In this document: in pieces, positions 1 through 11,669 of the stretch | Position numbering within the stretch: the first letter of the stretch is position 1 | How the letters are laid out: every line of letters starts with the position of its first letter | Assembly: GCA_019009955.1 (NCBI GenBank) | Contig: CM032228.1 | Span: 256,698,501-256,762,500, forward strand | Reading direction: 5' to 3' | Source of the DNA: Riptortus pedestris | Lineage: Eukaryota; Arthropoda; Insecta; Hemiptera; Alydidae | DNA: 64,000 bases | Position numbers and translations under genes: made by a program | The notes under the pieces: generated by a model | Told to the model about the DNA's origin: nothing | Databases searched by the model: none | Seen by the model: the letters and a program-made list of their open reading frames with translations, nothing else

Positions 1-319
1 TGAATATTTGAATAAAAAAGTATTTATTATTTTTCTTAATAAAAAATAATTTTTTAATAAGATTAGAATACAATATTTGTATTGGAATAACATTTATTGA
101 TAAAATTCATTCAAGGAATAAAATCCCCTCTTCCATTGGCCTTAACTAGTTTTTGCACAACTATTTTTTAGTTTTTTGTGATTTTCTCGAAAACGAAGCG
201 AAAACGAGGCATATGCCAGAGGACTTTTTGTTTTAGTTTTTCGATCCTCTATCGATCCCTAAAGTTTGGCCGTTTGGTTTGGGGACACCCTGTATTTATC
301 TATCTATCTATCTTCTATA
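1..319. other. AT-rich flank with a possible transposon end
   Basis: No gene seen. The segment ends with GGGGACACCCTGTA at about 280-293, followed by a TATC microsatellite that runs into a HINE. The same GGGACACCCTGT end next to HINE sequence occurs at 36126-36138, so this is probably the terminus of a separate transposon family whose body I cannot delimit. Confidence 0.3.
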
Positions 320-765
320 TATTTGTCTGTTACCGTTCTAACGATCGCAATTTTTGTTTGATAGTTACCAAACTAGATATTTAATAGTTTTTTTTTGTAA
401 AAAGAAAGATCAAGTACCTTAATGGATGAAATCGGACCAGTTGGAGGGGTTTTTTAGAGGGGGGGGACTTCGAAATATCTTCGTTACTATGTGTCAGAAT
501 CGCAAAATTGTACAGAATTAATCTTATTGCAAATTAAATTATTATAAATATTGTTATTTACATTTTATTTCCCTATCTTGAATATTAACCGAGATATTTG
601 CATGTTATTAAATTTGGGCCGATAACGGATTTTTTAATTTCCCGCCAGAAGCTAGTTCGGGCATTTGCCGCAACTGTTCAGCTCTCGCATGGAGATTTCT
701 CTATTGTAAAACTTCACGTGGGGGATCTGCTTAATTTAAGCAACCCCTGCGTGGACAGACTTTTT
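320..765 (+). mobile_element. HINE (Helentron-like), 5'-truncated, A-type 3' end
   Basis: Starts at the TTTGTCTGTTACCG block after a TATC/TA microsatellite. It continues through the G-rich tract (about 440-470) and ends with the A-type 3' end: CTCTATTGTAAAACTTCACG, an altered sub-terminal repeat GGGGATCTGCTTAA, and a mutated hairpin before GACTTTTT. The 5' palindrome is absent. Confidence 0.75.
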
Positions 766-875
766 GTTTGTGTTATTAAAAGTAGCTTTTGTTTTAATCA
801 TAATATTATTAAAATTAATACCCTAATCACTTGAAATATGCAGGACAACGCCTGTTAGGTCAACTAGTGTATATT

Positions 876-1562
876 CCATCGATCCTACCCAGGAGATGAC
901 AAAAATGAGGTCCGTTCAAAATTATATACATATATATTTGTCTGTTAACGCACTAGCGGTCGCAATTTTTGTTTGATCGTAACGAAACTCGATATTTAAC
1001 CGTTTTAATGTAAAAAGACAGATCAAGTTCGTTAAATGGCTGAAATCGGACCAGTGGGAGGGGGTTTAGAGGGGGGATTTTTCGAAAATTCGAAATATCT
1101 CCGTTTATTATGCATCGGATCGAAAAATTGTATAGAACTAATCTTATTGCAAAATTAAATTTACTATAAATATTGCTATTTACATTTATTCTCTATCTCG
1201 ATTATTAACCGAGATATTTGCATTTTTATGAAGTTTGTGGTCGGTTATAGTTCGGATTAGGTCGGCCATTTTCGTCATTTCTCGGCTCAGGTGGAAGCTT
1301 CTTCTAACCTTACCTGTCGTTTCTAACCTTACCTTACCTTCGTTACTTTGTGAGATTTATGCAAATACGTTCTGTTCATCCGCCCCCCCCCCCCTTCTTT
1401 AGTTCTTGGACTACTAAAATTTGAGTTATTAAAATATAAATTATTTATTCTAATTAACTGAAAGATTTCTCATTACCGTTTGTATTATTCAGGGTGGTAT
1501 TGTGTTACCGGTATGCAGATTTTCTTTATTGTAAAACTTCACATGGGAAATCTACTTAGTTT
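876..1562 (+). mobile_element. HINE, both extreme ends lost, long A-type body
   Basis: Enters at CCATCGATCCTACCC, passes a short TA array (923-940), the CTAGCGGTCGC block and the G tract. It carries a module with TTACCTTACCTTCG and a C-run (1381-1393). It ends at CACATGGGAAATCTACTTAG; the terminal hairpin has been replaced by unrelated sequence. The same module occurs inverted at 60943-61757, so the two belong to one subfamily. Confidence 0.75.
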
Positions 1563-2000
1563 CCTGGTATCAATGCATGGTTATTATTTTATTCATTTGT
1601 GTTTGTAAGTTCGTTAGAAATTCCTGAAGGACGTCTCGTGAGTGGCTGAGTTGTGTAAAGATCAAATATTGACTGTTTAGAACTGTAAGAGCCGTAAAAT
1701 CATGGAAAAAAAATACTGAAAAATGGTTTTTATACTACTTCATTTCCAACAACATTATTATATAATATAATTATTTTTATTTTTAGTTTATTTATTTGTT
1801 CTTTATTTAATTTTTATTATTTTTTTTTTCATTTTATACACCTAAAAATGCTTACCTCAATTAATTTAATGTGGTACAATATATATTAAGACAGTCTTCA
1901 TTAGCATGTATGTTAATACAAATAATGTATGCTACATGTAGGAAATAAATTCCCTTTGCTAATCGATAAGGTTTAAAGATAACACAAAAAAATTGAAATC

Positions 2001-2059
<59 letters not shown>

Positions 2060-2163
2060 TGTGTGTAATATATAGTTAATTTTGTTTGGAAAAGCAGTAG
2101 TTTACCTAATAGTTAAATATTTTTCATTATTTTTTTTCTCAAACTCGTATATTAATCGAGTTT

Positions 2164-2199
<36 letters not shown>

Positions 2200-2239
2200 A
2201 CTATATATATATATATAAAACGCTTGTTGCTGGCGAGAA
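1563..2239. other. AT-rich spacer with microsatellites
   Basis: No gene or recognisable element. It contains a compound TA/GT microsatellite at about 1999-2066 and a TA array at 2165-2217. The rest is low-complexity AT-rich DNA. Confidence 0.5.
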
Positions 2240-2314
2240 ATAAAGAAGTGATAGTGAGATGAGCATATCATATTGGAGAAATATGCTTAACTTACTCAGC
2301 CCCTGCGTTACGAC
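2240..2314 (+). mobile_element. HINE B-type 3' end fragment
   Basis: Contains GTGAGATGAGCATATCA, a decayed sub-terminal repeat (AAATATGCTTAA) and the hairpin remnant CAGCCCCTGCGTTACG. Only the terminal 75 bases are present, next to a TA array. Confidence 0.55.
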
Positions 2315-2337
2315 CTTCTTTTTCATTTTTTCAAAGC

Positions 2338-2515
2338 TGTTATTATTATTTATTAACGGCCACATTTTGCTACGGCTAATTTGCACAGGTTATCTACAGG
2401 TTGCCACCCTTTTCTAGCCAGGCTGGGATTAAGGATTTTATTTAATGAGTCCGTTACTAAATAAATTCCTATTACCCATACGAGAATCAAACTTTCCTCC
2501 CTAGTTTTACCATTT
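2338..2515 (-). mobile_element. tRNA-derived SINE, 3' part, diverged
   Basis: Minus-strand copy of the window's SINE. The (AAT)n tail lies at 2340-2355, then the conserved 3' domain (the ACCCTTTTCTAGCCAGG region at about 2405-2430) and the middle domain. The tRNA-like head is mostly lost. Confidence 0.7.
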
Positions 2516-2808
2516 AAATTATTAGATAACAGTGATACAAATTTATAGAATTAATTTTCATTCATCCTGAGATTATGGGATGAGTTTATCAAAGGACGAA
2601 AACTGGTTGAAAATTATACTTGAAAATTAATTTATTCTCGAAACCAGTTTTAGGTTTTTTTTTTCCTTCTTTTTCTTTGAAGTATGATCCTTGCCGGCTT
2701 TCGTTAGCTTCCTTCACGAATCGAAATTTTATATTAGTAAAATTTTATTATTATTGTCCAATTTGTACGACCTTTCTTCACCTGTGCCACCCTGCCACTA
2801 AGGATTTT
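2516..2808. other. Single-copy AT-rich stretch
   Basis: I see no domain, RNA gene or repeat end here. It is followed directly by TTTT and the start of a HINE. Confidence 0.4.
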
Positions 2809-2873
2809 AGCAGATTTCCCTTATGTCCATCAATCCTACCCAGGAGACGACCAAAATGAGGTCCATTCAAAAT

Positions 2874-2917
<44 letters not shown>

Positions 2918-2918
<1 letters not shown>

Positions 2919-3594
2919 CTATATATATAAAATTTCCATGTCACAATGTTAGTTAGAGTACTCCTCCGAAACGACTTTTACCGATGTTTACCAAAATTTT
3001 ATATGCGTATTCAGTAGGTCTGAGAATCGGCTACTATTTTTCATACCCCTAATTGATAAGGGTTGTTCACCCTTAACATTTTTTTTTAAATTTTTGGACG
3101 AAATTTTTTGTTTCTATTTTTTTATAATGTGGCATTAAAAAATACATACAACCCTAAATATTTACTTTTTTTATCACCAACCCCTATTTTTTTATATCCA
3201 TTTTAGTAATTTAATCATTATCATCCCGCTCGATAACTGATCAATTATAGTGTTTTTAACTGTACTTCGATTAAAATTTCCCTTAGCTTATGGCAAATCT
3301 AAAAATTATTTTATGATGAAAATAAACATTCTATAGCGGTGGCAAAAAGTTTTTTTGGAAACTAAATATTGAGCCGAAATTAAAAGAACTCGGAATGTGA
3401 ATTTGCATTCTTCCATGATTATAGGATTACAATTTTTAGGTCCAAACGGGAGTGGGGGGGGGAGTTATGAGGGAGGTCTGAAATAAAAAATTGTGATATT
3501 CCGATTCCAATTGATTTTTCAACGATTTTCTATAGAAATACAATCATTAGTCAGTCAACGATGATTTCCCGGGCATTGCCGGGTTGTTAGCTAG
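2918..3594 (+). mobile_element. Canonical Helitron, non-autonomous, complete ends
   Basis: Starts TCTATATATATAAAA, has a 3' hairpin CCCGGGCATTGCCGGG at 3569-3584 and ends CTAG. The internal part contains the motif TCTGAGAATCGGCTACTA, and a block shared with the other Helitrons here (ACGGGAGTGGGGG followed by AGGTCTGAAAT). At 677 bp it has no coding capacity, so any movement depends on a Rep/helicase supplied from elsewhere. Confidence 0.8.
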
Positions 3595-3604
3595 ATCGTA
3601 TATA

Positions 3605-3895
3605 CAAAATACGCACATTATAGATGATATTTAATTATAATAAATGCTATCCATGATTATGATTTGAATTATTCACGGTAGCGTCAAACAGTGGAGAGGG
3701 AATGATTAGAGACTTATTTTCATTTATTCTTCAAACCTAAATTTTTTTTTCTCCATAAGTCGCCTAAGGGACCCTTACGGGGAAAAGTGCGCCTAGACGG
3801 GAAGAGCAGTCCTGCAGATAGTAGCATTGCCAAAAACAAAATAAAATCTTCCCGTTTCAAATGATTTCCCGAGCGAAGCCGGGTACCTTGGCTAG
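3605..3895 (+). mobile_element. Helitron 3' end fragment, second subfamily
   Basis: Contains AAATGCTATCCATGATTATG, then a CGAGCGAAGCCGGG terminal region and CTAG at 3892-3895. The same 3' segment occurs at 15735-16025 and at the end of the chimeric element 24118-26013. The 5' part is missing. Confidence 0.7.
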
Positions 3896-3917
3896 TATAT
3901 ATATTTATATATAATAA

Positions 3918-5089
3918 CTAGCTCAGATACCCGGCTTCGCTCGGGAAATCATTTGAGGCTGAATGGTGATGGTATATTTTTGGCAAGGCTTTACTTTGCT
4001 CAATATTTTGACATTTAACCGTTCCAGTGTTTAGGGTTAATACCCGTTGTTGGCATTTGACAATGAAATATCGCGAATTTTTGTTTCAGGTCCCCTTATA
4101 ACCCCCACTCCCGTTCTAACCTAAAAATTTTAATATAGCTTATAATCATGGAAGAATTAATGCTAATTGACATACCGAGTTTTTACGTTCGGTTTAATCG
4201 TTAGCGCCCAATGAAATAGATGACTCAGGCCCCCCTTATAACCCCCACTCCTGCCCGTCCCTAGAAATGTTAGTATTGCTTATTATAAGGATGACGTTAG
4301 TGCTAATTCTCATACCAAGTTTGGTTAAGTTCGGTTTAGTTTTTGTGCCAAAAAAAAATTGTTGACTTGCGCAGTAGTTTTTAACGAATAACTCATTTAT
4401 ACTTAGGTATACGACAAAGTGTATATAACAAACGTTACTCCAAATAACAAAAATAAACAACTTTTGTTATTTGCATATTTGCCGAAAATGCAATAGGAAA
4501 CGAAATATCACTATTATTAATTTCAGGCCTTCCTTATAACCCCCACTCCTGCCCGTCCCAAGAAAATGTTAGTATAGCTTATTATAATGAAGGCGTTAGT
4601 ACTAATTCAGATACCGAGTTTGGTTTAATTCGGTTGAGCATTTGTGCCAATAAAATTGTGGACTTCCGCTATAGTTTTTAGCGTATAACTCATTTATACT
4701 TCCGTATACGGCAAAAGTGCATATAACAAACGTTTCTCTAATAGCAAAATAAATAACTTTTGTTATGGGCATATATTTGCTGAAAAAGCAATAGGAAACG
4801 AAATTATCGCTATTTTTAATTTCAGGTCTCCCTTATAACCCCCCACTCCTGTTCTTCTTAGAGAATATTAATATAGCCTAAAGTCTAAGTTGGGCTAGTA
4901 GTAATATACATACCAAGTTTCATATAATTCGGTTCAGCCGTTTATGCCTGAAAAGGTAACAAACAAACAAACAAACAGACACCAAAGAAACAAAATGGCA
5001 GTTATTGTGTCTATCTATGACATGTGAAACGAAAAGTTATCGTGAAATTTCGCGAAAAAAAATCAATGTACAGACAGAGGTTACAATTT

Positions 5090-5110
<21 letters not shown>
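3918..5110 (-). mobile_element. Canonical Helitron, minus strand, near complete
   Basis: Read on the minus strand it ends with hairpin CCCGAGCGAAGCCGGG and CTAG (3918-3921 on plus). Its 5' part (AAAATTGTAACCTCTGTCTG) lies at about 5070-5095 next to a TA array, so the exact TC start is ambiguous. The body holds about four imperfect repeats; the plus-strand block TTATAACCCCCACTCC recurs at about 4095, 4236, 4536 and 4833. A GTTT/AAAC microsatellite lies at 4962-4977. No ORF. Confidence 0.8.
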
Positions 5111-5120
<10 letters not shown>

Positions 5121-5986
5121 ATATTATATATATATATATATATATCTGTTATCGCGCTAGCCGTAGCTAGCAATTTTTGGTTTGATAGTTACCAAACTAG
5201 ATATTTAATCGTTTTATGTAAAAATAAAGATCAAGTTCGTTAATGGCTGAAATCGGACTAGGGAGGGTGGTTTAGAGGGTTTTTTTTTTTTTTTTTTCGA
5301 AAATTCGGCATATCTCCGTTACTATACGTTGGGCTGAAAAAGTATATAGAAAAAATCCTATTGCCAAATAAATTTGCAATAACTATTGTTATATACATTT
5401 ATTCTCTATCTTGAATATTAACCGAGATATTTGCATTTTTATTAAGGACGAGATGATCTCGTAAGGTTCCGGATTAGTTCAGCCGTTTCCGTAACTGTTC
5501 GACTCTCGTGAAATTGGTTTAGACTCCCGTAACCTTTTACTTTGTGAGATATATGCAAATACGCTCTGTTGAACTCCCCCCCCCCTCCCCTCCCCTTCTT
5601 TAGTTCTTGAAATACTAAAATTTGAATTATTAAAATATATTTTATTCTGATTCATGATAAATTCCAGTACTAGGTATATTAAATACAATAGTTTGCAATA
5701 AAGTTAATATTTTATAATCAGATATACATCAGTAATTGTGTTTTTTTTTCCGGCGAAGAATATGTCTATCTATCTATTCAGCTCTGAGTGGTTGGCAGAC
5801 GTATTTATTCACAATTCAGAAGCCGTTTCCGTTGGGAGCTTATTAAAATTAACTGAAAGATTTCTCATTACCGTTTGTATTTACTCACGGTGGTGTTAAG
5901 TGTTAGCAGTATACAGATTTCTCTATTGTAAAACTTCACATGGGAAATCTGCTTAGTTTACATAGCCCCTGCATCACGGACTTTTT

Positions 5987-6100
5987 ATTTAATGAGTTGA
6001 TCAATAAATAAATTCCTATTGGCCTGACGAGAATCGAACTTACGGCTCTATGTTTGCCAAGCGACATTAAGAGCAACGCCTTTACCTGAGTCTCCAATTA
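5987..6100 (-). mobile_element. tRNA-derived SINE, truncated
   Basis: Minus-strand SINE middle domain and tRNA-like B-box region (GACGAGAATCGAACTTACGG on plus), directly after the HINE 3' end at 5986. The 3' domain is missing. Confidence 0.6.
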
Positions 6101-6492
6101 ATAATAAACTGGAATATAATTACTATAAGCGTTCGGTCAGCATTTAAAGTCACGGTTGGACCACCATTTGACTTTTACGACCTCTTTAATGAAAATTGTG
6201 TATTTATAATTGGCCTTAACCAATTTCAACACTGCAGATTGAAATGCTTCAATAAAATGGACTACCACTAAATATAACAATCAACCCTTCAATCACTCCC
6301 TGCAATATAACATTTAACCAGCTATAAAATACAACTGCCAAAGTGCTTTTTAAAACATTTATATTTTTTTGTTGAATACTAATTATGTTGTTAGAGGAAA
6401 CCAATTAATAGTTGGAGGATTTCCGGAGTTAGGCTCGTAAAAACGAGTTGTTGGTAGCAGATTTCCCCCAAATAAAATCTACTATTCACGCT
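6101..6492. other. Single-copy island
   Basis: No gene identified. A stray HINE-like AGCAGATTTCCCCC lies at about 6449-6462 without the rest of an element. Confidence 0.4.
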
Positions 6493-6545
6493 ATACTAAG
6501 GATTTTATTCAATGAGTTGGCCACTAAATAAATTCCTATTGCCCA
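6493..6545 (-). mobile_element. SINE middle-domain fragment
   Basis: Short match to the SINE middle domain (AAGGATTTTATTCAATGAG, then CACTAAATAAATTCCTATTG). Nothing else of the SINE is present. Confidence 0.5.
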
Positions 6546-6636
6546 ATAAAGTACTCGATTTGTATTTGAGTTGGGAAAACAAATTCATTGAACAACAATT
6601 TTAAGCATCAATAGTTTAACAAGACTGATCATTAGG

Positions 6637-6780
6637 GCTAGGATTTTCATGTAATTAAAAAATGCCAAATATGTAAATATATATGTATTGATTTTGATAC
6701 AAATATGTAAATAATTATGTAAAATTAGTGAAATATGTAAACAGTGAATAACCTTCTAAAACAGTTTGTACTCTCATTTT
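6637..6780 (+). mobile_element. hAT transposon terminal fragment
   Basis: Begins TAGGGCTAGGATTTTC, the best-preserved copy of the terminal repeat of the hAT element at 36652-37940. It then follows that element for about 130 bases (ATGTAAATATATATGTATTG and onward). The match stops at CTCATTTT, where a HINE begins; the sister copy continues with more T residues, so the HINE appears to have inserted between two T residues here. Confidence 0.7.
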
Positions 6781-7020
6781 AGCAGATTTCCCTTAAGGGA
6801 AATCAGCTATTGAGGTTGTACTCATGACGGAATTTTCGAAATTTTTCTTCAATTGTCCATCGATCCTACCCAAGATATATGACGTGAAAGTAAGGTCCAT
6901 TCAAAACTGTATATATCTATTCTATATATTTGTCTGTTACCGCTCTAGCGTCGGAATTTTTGTCTTATCGTTACCAAACTTGATATTAATCGTTTTATGT
7001 AAAAAGAAAGATCAAGTTCG
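6781..7020 (+). mobile_element. HINE 5' portion with intact palindrome
   Basis: Starts AGCAGATTTCCC with the full 20-bp palindrome and runs through the TCCATCGATCCTACC block and the second block to GATCAAGTTCG. It stops there, next to a short TA stretch and a Helitron. The matching HINE 3' half is not seen right after that Helitron. Confidence 0.8.
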
Positions 7021-7030
7021 TATATATATA

Positions 7031-9071
7031 TCTATATATATATATAAAATTGTAACCTCTGTCTGTACATTGATTTTTTTCGCGAAATTTCACGATAACT
7101 TTTCGTTTCACATGTCATAGACACCATAACTGCATTTTGTTTCTTTGGTGTCTGTTTGTTTGTTTGTTTATTTGTTTGTTTGTTTGTTACCTTTTCACGC
7201 ATAAACGGCTGAACCGAATTTTATGAAACTTGGTATGTATATTACTACTAACCCAACTTAGACTTTAGGCTATATAAAATTCTCTGAGACGAACAGGAGT
7301 GGGGGTTATAAGGGAAGCCAGAAATTAAAAATATCGATATTTTGTTTCCTATTAGTTTTTCTGCAAAGATGAACAAAAGTGTTTATTTTGTTATTTAGAG
7401 TAACTTTTGTTATATACACTTTTTTCGTATACCGAATTATAAACGAGATATACGCTAAAACCTATAGCGGAAGTGAACAATTTTATTTGGGACAAAAGAT
7501 CCAACCAAAATAAATAAAACTCGGTATGTGAATTAGTACTAACGTCTTGCTTATAATAAGCCATACTAACATTTCTAGGTACGGGCAGGAGTGGGGGTTA
7601 TAAGGGAGGCCTGAAATTAAAAATAGCGATATTTCGTATTGTATTGGTTTCTTGGCAAATATGAATATAACAAAAGTTGTTTATTTTTGTTATTTAGAGT
7701 AACTTTTGTTATATACACTTTTCTTTTATAACAAAGTATAAACGAGATATACGCTAAAAGCTAAAGCGGGGGCAACTATTTTATTAGGCACTAGCGGTAG
7801 AACCGAACTTAACAACACTCGGTATGTAAAAATTAGCATTTATTCCTCCATGATTATAAGCTATACTAAAAATTTTAGGTTCCAAGGGGAATGGGGGTTA
7901 TGCGGGAGGCCTGAAATAAAAAATTCGCGATATTTCATCGTCTATTTGGTTTTTGGCAATTGTGCACATAACATAAGTTGTTTACTTTTTTAAATTAGTG
8001 TAAATTATGTTTTATAATTATTTTTTTTTGTAAAATAAGGTATGAAGCAAGTAATTTGCTTAGAAAATTATTGATATGCTCAACAATACATTCCAATATG
8101 AACTACCCAGGTATCTCACCTGGATAAGTTAATTCAAATCCATGTTAGGAATTTTATCCTTAATAATTCAAAACTATGATATTTTTTAACGCCAGTAACA
8201 GTTTGCACCAAATAAGGTATACTGCCCCCACCCTTCTCTAAGTGTATTTAATACATTATTTAATTAAAACGTGAAAATATTTGAAACAGTTTTAAAATTG
8301 TGAAGATAATGTAATATGATTTTTTAATATATTTGAATGAATTAGAGGATAGCTATCCAAAATGGATTGCAGGTTGGCAGCACTGAGGCTATGTAAGTGT
8401 CGAGCTACTTCCTTTGTCCTATCAGTTCTGCCGCTTCCCTTCCGACCTCATATTGCTCTATGTTTTACATGTTAATTGGTGCTTATAGCAATGTATTATT
8501 ATTCTCAGGAATGGTGAATTTCTTAATTATCATAAATAAATAATTTACTAGAATAAACGCTAGGGAGGTGCACTCAGATATTTCTGGTATTTATTAACTC
8601 TGCTCCGTTAATGTATTATGATATTACTTTACTGAAAAACCAATATGAATACACAGTTTACAATCGAGACTTATGAAAGAGTGTTTTAAATATAGGCTAT
8701 GACGTACCTAAAACAGCTGTCACGTTGGACATTGTACAGCATGAAGGGAAAGAAAAATTATTCATACATGGTTTGGAAGATAGAATACATTCTAGGATTA
8801 TGAATTATATGGTCCATCACTTTATAAAAAAAAAAAACTACATACAAAACGACGGGAAATATAAGAATATTGAGGACAATGAAGTCTTAAATAACAAATA
8901 ATTTTATTATTAACAAATCCACAGTAACGACGGGTATAAATTCTAAACACTTGGGACAGGGAAATAAAAAAAAATATTGTGGAAAGTAAAGCCTTGCAAA
9001 AATATCTCACATATCTACATCTTCATTCAGCATAAAATGTATTCCCGGGCGAAGCCGGGTTCTTTAGCTAG
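7031..9071 (+). mobile_element. Helitron with both ends and a non-Helitron internal segment
   Basis: Starts TCTATATATATATATAAAA and ends with a CCCGGGCGAAGCCGGG hairpin (9043-9058) and CTAG at 9068-9071. The body has three imperfect units of about 300 bp with the AGTGGGGGTTATAAGGGA block. The 3' third matches 31110-31470 except that about 640 bp (8185-8825) have no counterpart there. That piece has an open frame of about 45 codons at its end (about 8690-8820). It may be an insertion or a captured sequence. Confidence 0.75.
8185..8825. other. Foreign segment inside a Helitron
   Basis: Present only in the 7031-9071 Helitron and absent from the same place in its relative at 30455-31473. It contains a plus-strand frame reading ...TLDIVQHEGKEKLFIHGLED..., without stop for about 45 codons, which I cannot assign to a family. 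No flanking target duplication is obvious. Confidence 0.45.
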
Positions 9072-9076
9072 TGTAT

Positions 9077-9140
<64 letters not shown>
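9072..9140. repeat. TA microsatellite between two Helitrons
   Basis: Nearly pure TA dinucleotide array directly after the CTAG end of one Helitron and before the 5' end of the next. Confidence 0.9.
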
Positions 9141-9152
<12 letters not shown>

Positions 9153-9944
9153 GTAATATATACATATATATAAAGTTGTAACCTCTGTCTGTACATTGAT
9201 TTTTTTCGCGAAATTTCACGATAACTTTTCGTTTCACATGTCATAGACACCATATCTGCATTTTGTTTCTTTTCGTGTATGTTTGTTTGTTTGTTTGTTA
9301 CCTTTTCACGCATAAACGGCTGAACCGAATTTTATGAAACTTGGTATGTATATTACTACTAGCCAACTTAGACTTTAGGCTATATTAATTTTCTCTGAGA
9401 CGAACAGGAGTGGGGGTTATAAGGGAAGCCTGAAGATAAAAATAGCGATATTTCGTTTTCTATTGGTTTTTCGGCAAATATGCACATAACAAAAGTTGTT
9501 TATTTTGTTATTTAGAGTAACTTTTCTTTGTACACTTTCGTCGTATACCGAGTTATAAACGAGATAAACGCAAAAACCTATAGAGGAAGTGAACTATTTT
9601 ATATGGCACAAAAGAATCAACCAAACTAAATACAACTCGGAATGTGTATTAGCACTAACGCTTTCATTATAACAAGCCATGCAACATTTCTAGGGACGGG
9701 CAGGAGTGGGGGTTATAAGGGAAGCTTGAAATTAAAAATAGCGATATTTTCGTTTCCTATTGGTTTTTCCGCAAATATAAACATAACAAAAGTTGTTTAT
9801 TTTGTTATTTGGAGTAACTTTTGTTATATACACTTTTTGTCGTATACCTAAGTATAAATACGTTTACGAGTTATACGTTAACAATTTAGCGGGCACTAAC
9901 GGCTGAACCGAACTAAACAAAACTCGTATGTCAATTAGCATCGT
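9141..9944 (+). mobile_element. Helitron, 3'-truncated
   Basis: Two successive 5'-like starts (ATATAAAATTGTAATA, then ATATATAAAGTTGTAACC) lead into the standard Helitron body with its repeat units. It breaks off at GTCAATTAGCATC, before the 3' hairpin. Confidence 0.75.
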
Positions 9945-10142
9945 CCATTCTTGCATATTGGAAATGCGCTAAGACGGCCGAGCCCTGCCCCCTCTGTCAT
10001 CCCCTTGCTCGGCTCATAGAGCTTTACGAGCTGCAATAAAAGCTATTTGTCCGCCCCGACATCTAGGGGAGAGGTCTGAAGGACATCTCTGGCTATCGTC
10101 CGAATTGCTGGCCACTATCTCTAGCTCTATCGCTCTCTCTAG
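9945..10142. other. GC-richer single-copy stretch
   Basis: Less AT-rich than its surroundings. No domain or RNA gene recognised. Confidence 0.35.
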
Positions 10143-10226
10143 GCGATTTCCGAAATGTTTCTTCAAATGTCCTTCGACCTTACCTTAAAGGTGACAAAAA
10201 TGAGATCCATTCAAAATTATGTGTGA

Positions 10227-10286
<60 letters not shown>

Positions 10287-10335
10287 ATGTATTTATAATC
10301 TCATGCTGCCTCAATTTTCGTTTGATCGTGTACCG
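10143..10335 (+). mobile_element. HINE fragment around a TA/GT array
   Basis: Contains TTCTTCAAATGTCC, a TA array (10228-10277) with a GT extension, and CAATTTTCGTTTGATCGT. Both ends of the element are missing. Confidence 0.65.
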
Positions 10336-10403
10336 GCCAAGCTGGAAGACGGCCTATATAGAAGACGTTCATTCTTAATAGAGATGTGCCATCGCACGAA
10401 ATA

Positions 10404-10631
10404 TTTATTTATTTATTTATTAACGTCCACATTTTGCAACTTAGGCTAATTGGGACGGGTTATCTACAGGTTACCACCCTTTTCTAGCCAGGGTGGGATT
10501 TTAGGACGTTATTTAATGAATTTCGTCACTAAATAATTTCCTTTGCCCAGGCGAGAATGGAACTCGCCACTCTAGGTTTACCATGTGAGATAAAGGTCAA
10601 CGCTTTAACTCGCATGGCTAACCTGAGCCCC
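10404..10631 (-). mobile_element. tRNA-derived SINE, full length, with target duplication
   Basis: Minus-strand copy flanked by the 12-bp duplication TCGCACGAAATA (10392-10403 and 10632-10643). On its own strand it starts GGGGCTCAGGTTAGCC. The tRNA-like head has a B box (GTTCCATTCTCGCC), followed by the conserved domain ACCCTGGCTAGAAAAGGGTG and an (AAAT)n tail. A LINE partner presumably supplied the reverse transcriptase. Confidence 0.9.
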
Positions 10632-10643
10632 TCGCACGAAATA

Positions 10644-11082
10644 GTATAATTTAATAGTATTTTACACACTATTTATATGTCGCCATCGAGTTATAAAAAC
10701 TCTAGGAGATGAGAAGTGGTACTCTATAGAATTAGATCTTAGATGTGTTTGTATACATGTATATGTTTAGCCTGAATGAGGACATTACTACAATCATTAG
10801 CAAAAGTACCATTTTCAGCCATTCATTTGCTATTCATCATCCACCAACTATGCTCAGCAAAATTGTTTTTTTAATGTTTACTTATAAAATGCTTTTGTTA
10901 TTAGCCATTCTTTTTTCTGATATTCGTTATTGTTACTTGTTGTTATCTATTTTACTTTTGTTATTTAAGTTTGTACAATTTTTGGAAGGGCAAATCGGCT
11001 TTGATGCGATGTCCATAAACAAATAAAATAGTAGTTTAATCAAAAATATTTTATTTAAATTATTTTATTTCTGCGCAATGTC
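10644..11082. other. Single-copy island between two inverted SINEs
   Basis: AT-rich. A 93-codon plus-strand frame (10745-11026) is hydrophobic and rich in L, F and I, as expected from T-rich DNA; it has no recognisable domain and I do not call it a gene. Confidence 0.4.
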
Positions 11083-11094
11083 TAATGTAATTTA

Positions 11095-11302
11095 AGCCAT
11101 GCGAGTTAAAGCGTAGACCTTTATCTCGCATGGTAAACCTAGAGTGGCGAGTTCGATTCTCGCCTGGGCAAAGAAAATTATTTAGTGACGAAATTCATTA
11201 AATAACATCCTAAAATCCCACCCTGGCTAGAAAAGGGTGGTAACCTGTAGATAACCCGTCCCGATTAGCCTGAATTGCAAAAAGTGGACGTTAATAAATA
11301 AT
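11095..11302 (+). mobile_element. tRNA-derived SINE, slightly 5'-truncated, with target duplication
   Basis: Flanked by TAATGTAATTTA (11083-11094 and 11303-11314). It starts at GCCATGCGAGTTAAAGCG, about 13 bases into the consensus. The B box GAGTTCGATTCTCGCC, the conserved 3' domain and the AATAAATAATAA tail are all clear. Confidence 0.9.
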
Positions 11303-11461
11303 AATGTAATTTACAGATGTTAAGAATCCATTCTTAGTTAAACATTATTATGCATTGCGACTAGAAAAAAAGAACATTAAAAAGATTGTTAATTTAATAA
11401 AGTTGAATATATTCAAGGAAATTGGTGTCAGTGATTCCAGTTCCCTAAAGTTACAGCGTTT

Positions 11462-11660
11462 GTTGTGAAACTAAAGATGAAGTTCGTTAAAGCCTGAAAA
11501 CTTTCGGTGGGGGGGGGGCGATAGAGGTAAGGAAAACAATGACCATTACCATGAGTCGGTTTGACAAATCGTCCGTACTTTATACGATTAAATACGTTAA
11601 TATGTTATAGATACAATCTTGTTAAACTATTGATCCAATACCATTTGTTGTATACTTAAC
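11462..11660 (+). mobile_element. Degenerate HINE internal fragment
   Basis: Resembles the HINE middle (AAGTTCGTTAAAGCCTGAAA, a G-run at about 11509-11518) and B-type internal sequence (AACTATTGATCCAATACC). No ends survive. Confidence 0.45.
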
Positions 11661-11669
11661 TCAAATACG

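Larger units (their letters stand above)
2809..5986 (+). mobile_element. Composite HINE interrupted by three Helitron-type segments
   Basis: The HINE 5' piece (2809-2870) starts AGCAGATTTCCCTTA and carries a deletion up to TGTCCATCAATCCTACCC. The TA array follows at 2871-2917. Three rolling-circle segments (2918-3594, about 3605-3895, 3918-5110 inverted) interrupt the array. The HINE resumes at about 5141 with the CTAGC block, G tract and long A-type module, and ends with a mutated hairpin before GACTTTTT at 5986. Reading the two HINE pieces as one split element is an inference from their order, orientation and complementarity of content. Confidence 0.65.
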
